Of a DNA stretch of 64,000 nt, positions 8,357 through 16,707 are shown one piece after another (position 1 is the first letter of the stretch; every line of letters starts with the position of its first letter). Made by a program: the position numbers and the translations under genes. This stretch comes from Betaproteobacteria bacterium (GTDB lineage: Bacteria > Pseudomonadota > Gammaproteobacteria > Burkholderiales > Rhodocyclaceae), in contig JADJLT010000001.1 of NCBI GenBank assembly GCA_016709965.1, positions 2,005,001 to 2,069,000 of the forward strand. The letters are read 5' to 3'. The notes beneath the pieces were generated by a model. The model saw only the letters and a list, made by a program, of their open reading frames with translations. It made no database searches and was not told where the DNA came from.

Positions 8357-9850
8357 ATGAAACGTATCTTTGCATTGCTTGCTCTGGCCGGCGCTGTCGC
8401 ATTCAGCGCGCCGACCTGGGCTGAAGAAAAGGCGGCGCCGGAAGCGGCTGCTGTTACCGCGACAGCTGCTGCGCCAGCCGCAGCCCCGGCTGCTGCTGTT
8501 GTTGCTGAAGCTGCCGCACCGGCACCTGCTGCTGCACCGATCCCGCCGAACAAGGGCGACAACGCCTGGGTCATGCTCTGCGCAGCACTGGTTATTCTGA
8601 TGTCGCTGCCTGGTCTGGCACTGTTCTACGGCGGCCTGGTTCGCACCAAGAACATGTTGTCGGTGCTGATGCAGGTCTTCGTGACCTTCTCGCTGATTTC
8701 CGTGTTGTGGGTCATTTATGGCTACTCCGCGGCTTTCACCGAGGGCAACCAGTTCTTCGGTGTGCTCGACAAGCTCTTCCTGAAGGGTGTCACGCCTGAT
8801 TCCGTGGGCGCTACCTTCTCCAAAGGAGTGAACATCTCCGAACTGGCCTTCGTGATCTTCCAGGGCGCCTTTGCGGCGATTACCTGCGGCCTGATCGTCG
8901 GTGCCTTCGCAGAACGTGCGAAATTTGCCGCCATCCTGGTCTTCATGGTGATCTGGTTCACGCTGTCCTACATTCCGATGGCGCACATGGTCTGGTACTG
9001 GGCGGGTCCTGATGCCTACATCGACGCTGCTGCTGGCGAAGCTGCTGGCAAGACGGCCGGCTTCCTGTTCCAGAAGGGCGCGCTCGACTTCGCAGGCGGT
9101 ACCGTGGTGCATATCAACGCCGCTATTGCCGGCCTGGTGGGTGCCTACATGGTTGGCAAGCGTAGCGGTCTGGGCAACGTGTCCATGGCCCCGCACTCGC
9201 TGACCTTCACGATGATCGGTGCATCCCTGCTGTGGTTTGGCTGGTTCGGCTTCAACGCCGGTTCCGCCCTTGAAGCCTCTGGCGGTGCTGCTCTGGCCAT
9301 GGTCAACACCTGGGTTGCAACGTCCTGCGCTGCACTGTCCTGGATGTTCGCTGAATGGATCCTGAAGGGTAAGCCTTCCATGCTGGGTGCTGCTTCCGGT
9401 GCGGTTGCCGGTCTGGTGGCGATCACCCCGGCTGCCGGCTTCGTCGGTGTCATGGGTGGCATCATCATCGGTCTGCTCGCTGGCGTCGTCTGCCTGTGGG
9501 GCGTCAATGGCCTGAAGAAAATCCTCGGTGCCGATGACTCCCTTGACGTCTTCGGCGTCCATGGTGTCGGCGGTATCCTCGGCGCCATGCTGACGGGGGT
9601 CTTCGCTGACCCGGCTCTGGGTGGCACGGGCGTCTATGACTACGTGGCCAATGCCGTCGGTCCTTACGACATGGTTGCTCAGGTGACTTCCCAGGCTTGG
9701 GGCGTTGGTACCGTCATCGTGTGGTCGGCTGTTGTCTCGATCGTCGCCTACAAGCTGGTTGATATCGTGATTGGTCTGCGTGTGCCGGAAGATGAAGAGC
9801 GTGAAGGTCTTGACCTCACCTCGCACGGCGAGTCCGCTTACCACCACTAA
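8357..9850 (+). CDS. amtB: Ammonium transporter AmtB with an Ala/Pro-rich N-terminal extension
   Basis: 497 residues. A signal peptide (MKRIFALLALAGAVAF...) is followed by an Ala/Pro-rich stretch from about residue 25 to 63, then the Amt core beginning NKGDNAWVMLCAALVILMSL. The core has 11 predicted helices, the conserved GLALFYGGLVR and DFAGGTVVHINA segments, and the twin-His helix signature DVFGVHGVGG. It conducts ammonium/ammonia across the inner membrane and is gated by GlnK. ATG 8357 follows AAGGAG. The low-complexity periplasmic linker is much longer than in E. coli AmtB. A strong terminator follows. Confidence 0.96.
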   Translation: MKRIFALLALAGAVAFSAPTWAEEKAAPEAAAVTATAAAPAAAPAAAVVAEAAAPAPAAAPIPPNKGDNAWVMLCAALVILMSLPGLALFYGGLVRTKNMLSVLMQVFVTFSLISVLWVIYGYSAAFTEGNQFFGVLDKLFLKGVTPDSVGATFSKGVNISELAFVIFQGAFAAITCGLIVGAFAERAKFAAILVFMVIWFTLSYIPMAHMVWYWAGPDAYIDAAAGEAAGKTAGFLFQKGALDFAGGTVVHINAAIAGLVGAYMVGKRSGLGNVSMAPHSLTFTMIGASLLWFGWFGFNAGSALEASGGAALAMVNTWVATSCAALSWMFAEWILKGKPSMLGAASGAVAGLVAITPAAGFVGVMGGIIIGLLAGVVCLWGVNGLKKILGADDSLDVFGVHGVGGILGAMLTGVFADPALGGTGVYDYVANAVGPYDMVAQVTSQAWGVGTVIVWSAVVSIVAYKLVDIVIGLRVPEDEEREGLDLTSHGESAYHH

Positions 9851-9876
9851 TAGTATCTCTGTAGTCTCTCTCCCTT

Positions 9877-9905
9877 CGGGCACCTTCGGGTGCCCGCTTT
9901 TTTTT
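9877..9905 (+). terminator. Rho-independent terminator after amtB
   Basis: CGGGCACC and GGTGCCCG form a perfect 8-bp stem with a TTCG tetraloop, followed by a run of seven T. It ends the torF-glnK-amtB transcript. Confidence 0.93.
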
Positions 9906-9910
9906 GGGGA

Positions 9911-9951
9911 GAAATTTTGATTTAGGCAATTTTTTCCGGTTGACCGCAGCA
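9911..9951 (+). repeat. Copy 1 of a dispersed ~40-bp intergenic repeat
   Basis: An AT-rich lead (AAATTTTGATTTAGGC) followed by TTTTTTCCGGTTGACCGCAG. The same module recurs at six other places in this window. It lies in the convergent gap between amtB and the isochorismatase-like gene. Confidence 0.75.
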
Positions 9952-10017
9952 TCACGCTTTTCGGGGCGCGGCTACGCCGCAAGGGCGTGGATCGCCGTTG
10001 AGCACACCAACGTCGGA

Positions 10018-10560
10018 TTACTTGATCAGCGGCAGCAGTGCGCGGAAGTCATCGGTGCCTGCCTGGTGCAGCCACTCGAAAAGTACCATTTCAGTCGTCA
10101 CCACTTGGATGCCGCCCGCCTGCATCCGGGCAATGGCGGCGCTGCGGCTTTCCGGCGTGCGTGAGCCGGCGGCATCAGCGACGAGAAAGACCTGAAAGCC
10201 CATCGCCTGTAGCCCGAAGGCTGTTTGCAGCACACAGACATGCGCCTCGGTGCCGGTCAGGATGACTTGTGGCCGTTTGGCGGCACGTAGCAAATCGACG
10301 ACGCCGGCTTCGGCGGCGCAGGAGAAATGCGTTTTTTCGAAAAATCTGGCCTTACCCGCCGCTGCGCGGATCGCTTCAACACTGGCGCCAAGGCCGTGCA
10401 CATACTGTTCTGAAACGAAGGAAGGAACTCCCAGCTTGCCGGCACCATCGAGCAGGCGGATGCTGTTGCGGATGACCCGCTCGCCTTCAAAAATCGCCGG
10501 CGCCAGTTTTTCCTGGAGATCAACCACCAGCAGCAGGGAATCGTCGCGCCGGATCAGCAT
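10018..10560 (-). CDS. Isochorismatase-family (cysteine) hydrolase
   Basis: 180 residues. The likely catalytic triad is Asp in LLLVVDLQ, Lys in FFEKTHFSC and Cys in EAHVCVLQTA, where the cis-peptide before VCV is also typical. These match the isochorismatase-like superfamily (nicotinamidase, ureidoacrylate and other amide hydrolases). The actual substrate is unknown. ATG 10560 gives the standard MLIRRDDSLLLVVDLQ start; a longer frame upstream adds only a basic tail. It follows purU on the same strand after a 165-nt gap holding a long inverted repeat. Confidence 0.85.
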   Translation of the reverse strand: MLIRRDDSLLLVVDLQEKLAPAIFEGERVIRNSIRLLDGAGKLGVPSFVSEQYVHGLGASVEAIRAAAGKARFFEKTHFSCAAEAGVVDLLRAAKRPQVILTGTEAHVCVLQTAFGLQAMGFQVFLVADAAGSRTPESRSAAIARMQAGGIQVVTTEMVLFEWLHQAGTDDFRALLPLIK

Positions 10561-10601
10561 GGTTGGTGGTTTCCTTCGCCTTTGGCGGAACATGAAAGCT
10601 G

Positions 10602-10688
10602 GTCTTTGTGCCCCTGGCGTTGTTGCTCATCCTCGCGATAGCGCAGGCTATCGCTGTGGTTCGCGCCTAGCCAGGCACACAAATCCGG
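10602..10688. repeat. Long imperfect inverted repeat between purU and the isochorismatase gene
   Basis: The centre is a perfect hairpin, GCGATAGC (10635-10642), GCAG loop, GCTATCGC (10647-10654). Outer arms TTTGTGCCCCTGGC and GCCAGGCACACAAA also pair with two mismatches, giving a structure of about 87 nt with an internal bulge. There is no T run, so it is not a standard terminator. It looks like a REP/MITE-like element or an mRNA structure separating the two genes. Confidence 0.65.
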
Positions 10689-10725
10689 CGCTTTCACTCT
10701 GTCCCGCCAATGACGAAGCGGGCCA

Positions 10726-11589
10726 CTATCTAAACACCACCGTCTTGTTGCCATGCACCAGTACCCGGTCTTCCAGGTGGTAGCGCAGGCCACGGGCCAG
10801 CACGGTCTTCTCGATGTCCTTGCCGTAGCGCACCATGTCTTCCGGCGAATCGGAATGGTCGATGCGGATGACGTCCTGCTCAATGATCGGGCCGGCATCC
10901 AGTTCGCTCGTCACGTAATGGCAAGTCGCGCCGATCAGCTTGACGCCGCGCGTGTAGGCCTGATGGTAGGGCTTGGCACCGGCAAAGCTGGGCAGGAAGC
11001 TGTGGTGGATGTTGATGATCTTGCCGGGCAGCGCATCGCACAGTTCCGGTGACAGAATCTGCATGTAACGCGCCAGCACCATGGTGTCGCCGCGCACGTC
11101 GTCAAAGATACGCTGCATCTCGGCGTAAGCCCCGGCTTTGTTGTCGGCCGTGACCGGCACATGGTGGAAAGGGATGCCGTGCCATTCGACAAAACCACGG
11201 AAAGTATCGTGGTTGGAAATGACGCAGGGAATCTCGATGTCGAGTTCCTTGGCCTGCCAGCGCGCCAGCAGGTCGTAGAGGCAATGTTCCTGCTTGGAAA
11301 CCAGCACCACCACGCGGCGCTTTACCGCGCTGTCGTTGATCCGCCAGGTCATTTGCAGCGGCTCCGCCACTTCCGTGCGGAAGCGCTCGCGGAACTCGGC
11401 GAGCAGACAGGGCAGCGAGTCAGCCTTGATCTCGATACGCATGAAATAGCGAGCTGTCAGCACGTCCGAATGGAAACTCGATTCGAGAATCCAGCCACCG
11501 TTGCCGGCGATGAAGCCGGAAACCTTGGCAATGATGCCGACCTGATCGGGGCAGGAGGCGGAGAGCGTGTAGTAACGGTCGCTAGGCAT
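10726..11589 (-). CDS. purU: Formyltetrahydrofolate deformylase
   Basis: 287 residues, full length. An N-terminal ACT domain (SASCPDQVGIIAKVSGFIAGN) is followed by a formyltransferase-fold domain with the motif INIHHSFLPSFAGAKPYHQA. PurU hydrolyses 10-formyl-THF to formate and THF, supplying formate for PurT and balancing one-carbon pools. It is transcribed away from thrH's 3' end, with about 100 nt between them. Confidence 0.95.
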   Translation of the reverse strand: MPSDRYYTLSASCPDQVGIIAKVSGFIAGNGGWILESSFHSDVLTARYFMRIEIKADSLPCLLAEFRERFRTEVAEPLQMTWRINDSAVKRRVVVLVSKQEHCLYDLLARWQAKELDIEIPCVISNHDTFRGFVEWHGIPFHHVPVTADNKAGAYAEMQRIFDDVRGDTMVLARYMQILSPELCDALPGKIINIHHSFLPSFAGAKPYHQAYTRGVKLIGATCHYVTSELDAGPIIEQDVIRIDHSDSPEDMVRYGKDIEKTVLARGLRYHLEDRVLVHGNKTVVFR

Positions 11590-11692
11590 GATGCTTCAGA
11601 GTATCAAGGTTAAAAGTGAGACCAAGCCCCGTGGCGGGGGCGGCGAATGAAGCGAGCCATGCTCACCATTCGCCGCAAGGCGTGTGCCCGAG

Positions 11693-12304
11693 TCAGGCAA
11701 CTTTGGCGAATGCCTTGTCGATTTCGCTACGCAGATCATCGTAGTTATACACGACCGGATACTGCGGGAATTCGCGGATAACGTTCTCGGGCGGGTGAAA
11801 CAGGATGCCGCCGTGGGCTTCGCCGAGCATCGCCGTATCGTTATACGAATCGCCGGCCGCGACGATGGTGAAATTCAGCTCCTTGAAGCGTTGCACCGCT
11901 TCGCGCTTCTGATCCGGCATACGCAGATGGTAATTGACCAGCATGCCCGAAGCGTCAGCTTCCAGCGAATGGCAGAACAGCGTTGGCCAGCCGAGCTGGC
12001 GCATGAGCGGATGAGCGAATTCGTAGAAAGTGTCGGACAGGATGATGACCTGATAATCCTCGCGCAGCTTGTCGAGGAAAGCGCGGGCACCCTGCATCGG
12101 GCCCATTTCAGCGATGACCTTCTGGATATCCGGCAGGCCGAGCTTGTGTTCGCGCAGGATGTTCAGGCGGTAGGTCATCAAGGTGTCGTAATTCGGCTCA
12201 TCGCGCGTCGTCCGCATCAGCTCGGGAATACCCGTGCGCTTGGAGAATTCGATCCAGATTTCGGGGACGAGGACCCCTTCGAGGTCAAGGCAGACGATTT
12301 GCAC
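11693..12304 (-). CDS. thrH: ThrH phosphoserine phosphatase / homoserine phosphotransferase
   Basis: 203 residues from GTG 12304. The HAD motif I is CLDLEGVLVPEIW, the variant with Glu that defines ThrH. Motif II is IILSDTFYEF, and motif III/IV is AAGDSYNDTAMLGEAHGGILF. The enzyme dephosphorylates phosphoserine and can pass the phosphate to homoserine. The frame stays open upstream for about 95 codons, but that part runs through repeat sequence and does not resemble HAD protein; GTG at the VQIVCLDLEG start matches family length. Confidence 0.92.
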   Translation of the reverse strand: MQIVCLDLEGVLVPEIWIEFSKRTGIPELMRTTRDEPNYDTLMTYRLNILREHKLGLPDIQKVIAEMGPMQGARAFLDKLREDYQVIILSDTFYEFAHPLMRQLGWPTLFCHSLEADASGMLVNYHLRMPDQKREAVQRFKELNFTIVAAGDSYNDTAMLGEAHGGILFHPPENVIREFPQYPVVYNYDDLRSEIDKAFAKVA

Positions 12305-12358
12305 GGTTGGGCTCCAGCGGGTGTATTCGGAAAATGGGGATTTTACCCGATGAGGGTT

Positions 12359-12393
12359 TGATTTTTGGCTTGTTTTGCCGGTTGACCGTGGGA
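12359..12393 (+). repeat. Copy 2 of the ~40-bp dispersed repeat (diverged)
   Basis: GATTTTTGGC, then TTTTGCCGGTTGACCGTGGG. It keeps the AT-rich lead and the CCGGTTGACCG core but differs at the 3' end. It lies in the 5' region of thrH. Confidence 0.6.
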
Positions 12394-12432
12394 TTTCGGT
12401 TTGTTTTCTCTCTGGCTTGGCTTCTTGATTGG

Positions 12433-12659
12433 GCTTGGGGTTCCGCCCTGCTGGCGGCATTACTTTCTTTTGCTTCGCCAAAAGAAAGTAAGCAAAGAAA
12501 AGGCGACCCTGGGTCGTCGCCGGGCTGCGCCCGGTCCCCTGCGCTACTCGGCAGACGCGGGGGCTGCGCAACTCGGGCTGCGCCCTCAAACAGTCCTCGC
12601 CCTGATCCGCTCAAACCTGCGTTGCTCGGCGACTCCCAAGGGGCTCGGTAAGGCGCCCG
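12433..12659 (+). repeat. Left arm of inverted repeat flanking a membrane-protein gene
   Basis: It begins CTTGGGGTTCCGCCCTGCTG, contains an 11-bp stem hairpin ACTTTCTTTTG / CAAAAGAAAGT (12462-12489), then AAGAAAAGGCGACCC, CTGCGCTACTCG, a CAGTCCTCGCC block and a GTTGCTCGGCG block. The same blocks occur in the same order in inverted orientation at 13200-13412. The hairpin core is also found alone at 43190-43268. With the thrH leader, this accounts for the 430-nt gap before the small membrane-protein gene. Confidence 0.8.
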
Positions 12660-12734
12660 GTGGTGACGAGAGCCTCAGTTCGGCCAGTTGGTATGCGATA
12701 TGATTTGGATTTACAAGATAGATCGCACGCATTT

Positions 12735-13109
12735 ATGACACTGAAAAGGGTTTTCTTTCTGCTGCTTGCTATCGGGCTTATTTGTGGAGTTGGGGCAGGA
12801 ATCTTCGTGCTTTCAGCTTACGGAGAGGAGGGAGCAATCTTCAAGCACCGGCTATTAGATTTCTTTTTCTATCCGGCATACGTGCTACTTAGTGTGTACA
12901 GCCTACTTCTAGTAACTAAATGGCTTGCTAAAGCCTCCATCGGCCTCAATCTGCCACGCCTTGGTGAAATACAGATTGTCAAAATTGGTAATGGAGCAAG
13001 GTGTTTCTTCTACGTTATTTATCTGTCTCTTGGTTCAGTATTGGCACTAATAACAGGATATGAATCCGGGGTGATTGGGGTGACCTTTTATGGACGCATT
13101 TTTTTGTAA
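12735..13109 (+). CDS. Small membrane protein, unrecognised, inside an inverted-repeat cassette
   Basis: 124 residues from ATG 12735, or 138 from ATG 12693. Neither start has a good ribosome site. Three hydrophobic stretches are visible: VFFLLLAIGLICGVGAGIFV, the FFFYPAYVLLSVYSLLLV helix, and CFFYVIYLSLGSVLALITGY. I recognise no family. Base composition is clearly more AT-rich than the neighbours and codon use differs (many TTT, ATT, TTA), which suggests recent acquisition. It lies between two inverted copies of a repeat of about 210 bp. It may be a cargo gene of a non-autonomous element; function unknown. Confidence 0.5.
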   Translation: MTLKRVFFLLLAIGLICGVGAGIFVLSAYGEEGAIFKHRLLDFFFYPAYVLLSVYSLLLVTKWLAKASIGLNLPRLGEIQIVKIGNGARCFFYVIYLSLGSVLALITGYESGVIGVTFYGRIFL

Positions 13110-13199
13110 CGCGCTAGTTATTGGATCGACAGCTTTGGGCACAACTGAACCATTGGCTGCTTACGTACGGTGCTTGAGCCGAGACGTTGTTGGGCCCCG

Positions 13200-13412
13200 T
13201 GTGGAGCGCCGAGCAACGGAGAAGGGCCGGGGGCAGTCGGCGAGGACTGTCTGAGGGGCGCAGCCCCGAGTTCCGCAGCCGCCCGGTCCTTCGAGTAGCG
13301 CAGGGAAGTTGGCGTAGCCAACCGCGTAACCCGGGGTCGCCTTTTCTTTGGCTACTTTCTTTTGGCGAAGCAAAAGAAAGTACGCCCGCCAGCAAGGCGG
13401 AACCCCAAGCCG
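13200..13412 (-). repeat. Right arm of inverted repeat flanking the membrane-protein gene
   Basis: This is the reverse complement of the left arm with moderate divergence: GAGCAACGGAGAAGG, GGCGAGGACTGTCTGAGG, CGAGTAGCGCAG, GGTCGCCTTTTCTTTGGCTA, the hairpin core (13353-13382) and GGCGGAACCCCAAGCC. It ends directly at the stop codon of the ABC-F gene (13414). The 90 nt between the membrane gene and this arm hold nothing recognisable. Confidence 0.8.
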
Positions 13413-13413
13413 A

Positions 13414-15321
13414 TTAGTCGACTACAGGCAGCGCCTCCAAGGCCTCATGCACCTCCAGCCACCGCATCTCCGCCTCATCAATCTGGTCGCCCAGCAAACC
13501 CGCCTGCTTATGCATTTCCTCACTCTTCACCCGATCAACTGTGGCATAGAACGCCGGATCAGCGAACTGCGCATCCAGAGCCGCCTTTTCCTCGTTCCAC
13601 TTCGCCAGCTTCCGCTCAAGCTGCTCAATCTCTTTGACCAACGGCCGCCGTTGGGCGAGTAAGGCTTGCCGGTTGGCCTTGGCATCGGCGCGTTGCGCCA
13701 GGCGTTCCGATTTCTCGGCCGCAACATCCGGCTCCGGCGCCTTTTCGGCATTGCGCTGAGCGGCCAGCCAGGATGCGTAGTCGTCCAGATCGCCGTCGAA
13801 TTCGGTGACCTTGCCGTCGGCAACCAGCAGCAGTTCGTCGGCACAGGTACGCAGCAAATGGCGGTCGTGCGAAACGAAAACGACGCCGCCTTCGAAATCC
13901 TGCATGGCGAAGGTCAGGGCTTCGCGCATTTCGAGGTCGAGGTGGTTGGTCGGTTCGTCGAGCAACAGCAGGTTGGGTTTGTTGCGGATCATCAGCGCTA
14001 GCGCGAGGCGTGACTTTTCGCCGCCGGAGAAGGGCTCGATGGCGCGGGTGGCCATGTCGCCACGGAAGTCGAAGCCGCCGATGTAGTCGCGCAGTTCCTG
14101 TTCGGTGGCAGCCGGGTCGAGGCGGACAAGGTGTTGCAGTGGTGATTCGTCGGGGCGTAGCTGTTCGAGCTGGTGCTGGGCGAAGTAGCCGATGTTGAGG
14201 GCCTTGGCTTCCTTGCGCTCGCCGCTTTGCTGGGCGATCGTGCCGGCGAGAAGTTTGATCAGTGTCGATTTGCCGGCGCCGTTACGGCCGAGCAGGCCGA
14301 TGCGGCAGCCGGGGCGTAGCGTCAGCATGACATGGTCGATGATCTTGTGATCGGCATAGCCGGCCGAGGCTTTTTCGATGGTCAGCAGCGGGTCGGGCAG
14401 GGCGGTGGGCTGGCGGAAGGCGAAATGGAAGGGCGAGTCGACGTGGGCGGCGGCGACCATTTCCATGCGTTCCAGCGTCTTGATCCGGCTTTGCGCTTGC
14501 CGGGCCTTGGTGGCCTTGGCTTTGAAGCGTTCGATGAAGCTCGACAGGTGGGCGATTTCGCGTTGCTGGGCTTCGTAGGACGACTGCTGGGTGGCGAGGC
14601 GGGCGGCGCGGGCCCGTTCGTAGTCGGAATAGCCGCCAGTGGTCAGCGTCAGGCGCTGGAGGTCGATGGCGATGATCTGGCCGACGACGGCGTCGAGGAA
14701 GTCGCGGTCGTGCGAAATGAGGAGCAGCGTCGCCGGCGTGTTCTTTAGCCAGTTTTCCAGCCAGAAGACAGCATCGAGGTCGAGGTGGTTGGTCGGTTCG
14801 TCAAGCAGCAACAGGTCGGCGCGGCAGGACAGGGCGCGAGCAAGGTTGAGACGAACGCGCCAGCCGCCGGAGAATTCGGCGACCGAGCGCGAGAAATCGG
14901 CATCGGTGAAACCCAGGCCGTGCAGCACTTCGGCGACGCGGGCCTTGGCCGAGTAGCCGCCGATGTCGGCGTAGCGGGCGTGCAGGTGGCCGATGGCGAC
15001 ACCGTCGCCGCTGGCTTCTGCGTCAACCAGTTCGCGTTCGATGCGGCGCAATTCGACGTCACCGTCGAGGACGAAATCAAGCGCGCTGTCGGGCAGGGCC
15101 GGGGTTTCCTGAGCAACGCGGGCGATGTGCCAGCTGGCCGGAATTTCGACGTTGCCCGATTCGGCGTGCAGTTCGTTGGCGAGCAGCGCGAACAGGCTGG
15201 ATTTGCCACAGCCGTTGGCGCCGACGACGCCGACTTTCCAGCCGGGGTGCAGTTGAACGGAGGCGTCGATGACGAGCGGGCGGCCGGCGCGGGCGAAGGT
15301 GACTTGGCGGAGTGCGATCAT
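13414..15321 (-). CDS. ABC-F ATPase (YheS-type ribosome-associated factor)
   Basis: 635 residues with two ABC domains and no membrane segment. Walker A motifs are GANGCGKSS (about residue 35) and GRNGAGKST (about 345). The signature motifs are FSGGWRVRLNLAR and FSGGEKSRLALAL, each followed by LLLDEPTNHLDL. A basic linker (ERFKAKATKARQAQSRIKTLE) between the domains is the P-site tRNA-interaction motif. A C-terminal coiled coil follows. ABC-F proteins act on translating ribosomes; YheS-like identity is the best fit by length and tail. It is divergent from the first HD-GYP gene. Confidence 0.9.
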   Translation of the reverse strand: MIALRQVTFARAGRPLVIDASVQLHPGWKVGVVGANGCGKSSLFALLANELHAESGNVEIPASWHIARVAQETPALPDSALDFVLDGDVELRRIERELVDAEASGDGVAIGHLHARYADIGGYSAKARVAEVLHGLGFTDADFSRSVAEFSGGWRVRLNLARALSCRADLLLLDEPTNHLDLDAVFWLENWLKNTPATLLLISHDRDFLDAVVGQIIAIDLQRLTLTTGGYSDYERARAARLATQQSSYEAQQREIAHLSSFIERFKAKATKARQAQSRIKTLERMEMVAAAHVDSPFHFAFRQPTALPDPLLTIEKASAGYADHKIIDHVMLTLRPGCRIGLLGRNGAGKSTLIKLLAGTIAQQSGERKEAKALNIGYFAQHQLEQLRPDESPLQHLVRLDPAATEQELRDYIGGFDFRGDMATRAIEPFSGGEKSRLALALMIRNKPNLLLLDEPTNHLDLEMREALTFAMQDFEGGVVFVSHDRHLLRTCADELLLVADGKVTEFDGDLDDYASWLAAQRNAEKAPEPDVAAEKSERLAQRADAKANRQALLAQRRPLVKEIEQLERKLAKWNEEKAALDAQFADPAFYATVDRVKSEEMHKQAGLLGDQIDEAEMRWLEVHEALEALPVVD

Positions 15322-15395
15322 GAGGGGGATGATTATAGCGAGCGGGGTGGCGAGGCGGCGCTGGGGGCGGCTTTTTTGGTCGATAAATCGACTTC

Positions 15396-15435
15396 CGCGG
15401 TCAACCGGAAAAAATGGCCAAAATTCGAATTTTTA
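15396..15435 (-). repeat. Copy 3 of the ~40-bp dispersed repeat (inverted)
   Basis: On the minus strand this reads AATTCGAATTTTGGCC then ATTTTTTCCGGTTGACCGCG. It lies in the divergent promoter region between the ABC-F gene and the first HD-GYP gene. Confidence 0.75.
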
Positions 15436-15501
15436 CAAAGGCTTGCCGCACATTTCATCCATGTTACCTAGCATTTGCGGCAGCCTGCTAGAATCTGACG
15501 C

Positions 15502-16707
15502 ATGATCAAGCAGATTCGCGCCGACCAGCTCAAACCGGGCATGTACATCCACGACCTCAATTGTGGCTGGCTGGATCATCCTTTTGTTGCCAACACCTTT
15601 CAGGTTCGCGACCAGGAGACGGTCGACAAGATCGCCAATCTCGGCATCCGCGAGCTCTACATCGACACGCTGAAGGGCGCCGATGTCTGGGAAGCGCGGC
15701 CGCAAACCGAGGTTAACGCCGATCTTGAACGACGCCTGGCGGAGATCGCCCAGAAGCGCGCTGAAAAGCCGGTGGTGGTCGAGCTCAAGGACGAAACGGC
15801 GCGCGCCCGCCGGTTGCATGTGGAAGCCCAGAAAATTGCCCGGCTGGTGCTCGACGATGTTCGTTTTGGGCAAAAAATTCAGGTTGACCGTATAGAACCG
15901 CTGGCCGAGAACATGGTCGAGTCGGTCTTCCGCAACCAGGATGCCTTGCTGCCGCTGGCGCGCTTGAAAAATCTGGACGACTACACTTTCGAGCATTCGG
16001 TTGGCGTTTCGGCCTTGCTCATTGCCTTCGGCCGCTCGATGAAGCTGTCGAAGGAGGTCATCAAGGAAATTGCGCTGGGTGGCCTGTTGCTCGATATCGG
16101 CAAGGCGAATATTCCCGACGCCATCCTCAAGAAGCCCGGCAAGCTGACCGATGACGAGTTCGCCCGCATGCAGTCGCATGTCGTGGAAGGCCTCAAGTTG
16201 TTGAATCAGGTCCCGGGCATCAGCGAGATTGCCTTGCAGATGGTGAGCGAGCATCACGAACGTTTCGATGGCACCGGCTACCCGAACAAGCTGGCCGGCA
16301 AGCAGATTTCGCTCTACGGGCAGATGGCGGCCATCGTCGATGTTTACGACGCCATCACGTCGGACAAGGTCTATTGCCGCGGCATGCCGCCGACGCAGGC
16401 CCTCAAGAAGCTGCTGGAATGGAGCAAGCACCACTTCGACCCGCAGTTGGTGCAGGGTTTCATTCGCGCCATCGGCATCTATCCGACCGGTACGCTGGTC
16501 CGGCTGGAGAGCAACCGCATGGGTGTTGTCGTTGAGCAGAACGAAGGCAATCTGCTCGAACCTGTCGTCCGCGTGTTTTACCATGCGGCGCAGCAGTACT
16601 ATATTCCGCCTGAGATCGTCGATCTCTCCAAGGTGCAGGACAAAATCGCCAGTTTCGAGAATTACGACAAATGGAAAATAGATCCCTATCAGTGGTTGCC
16701 GGCCTGA
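15502..16707 (+). CDS. DUF3391 / HD-GYP domain protein with altered HD dyad
   Basis: 401 residues. An N-terminal DUF3391-like domain (residues 1-100) precedes an HD-GYP domain (about 140-330). Conserved residues include His165 (EHSVG), His226 (QSHVVEG), HHE at 251-253, DGTGYP at 256-261 and DVYD at 280-283. HD-GYP proteins degrade cyclic di-GMP through a metal centre. Here the usual HDIGK is LDIGK (Leu197-Asp198), so one metal-ligand His is missing. Activity is therefore doubtful; a c-di-GMP-binding or regulatory role is possible. The downstream gene overlaps its last 37 nt, and a paralogue follows. Confidence 0.9.
   Translation: MIKQIRADQLKPGMYIHDLNCGWLDHPFVANTFQVRDQETVDKIANLGIRELYIDTLKGADVWEARPQTEVNADLERRLAEIAQKRAEKPVVVELKDETARARRLHVEAQKIARLVLDDVRFGQKIQVDRIEPLAENMVESVFRNQDALLPLARLKNLDDYTFEHSVGVSALLIAFGRSMKLSKEVIKEIALGGLLLDIGKANIPDAILKKPGKLTDDEFARMQSHVVEGLKLLNQVPGISEIALQMVSEHHERFDGTGYPNKLAGKQISLYGQMAAIVDVYDAITSDKVYCRGMPPTQALKKLLEWSKHHFDPQLVQGFIRAIGIYPTGTLVRLESNRMGVVVEQNEGNLLEPVVRVFYHAAQQYYIPPEIVDLSKVQDKIASFENYDKWKIDPYQWLPA

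Noticed and set aside
8303..9982. 559-codon open frame antisense to glnK/amtB
   Set aside because: His/Asp/Gln-rich low-complexity product with no domain, opposite well-identified genes; a compositional shadow.
11693..12589. N-terminally extended thrH starting about 95 codons upstream
   Set aside because: The extra part translates two repeat elements and does not resemble HAD proteins. GTG 12304 gives the family length.
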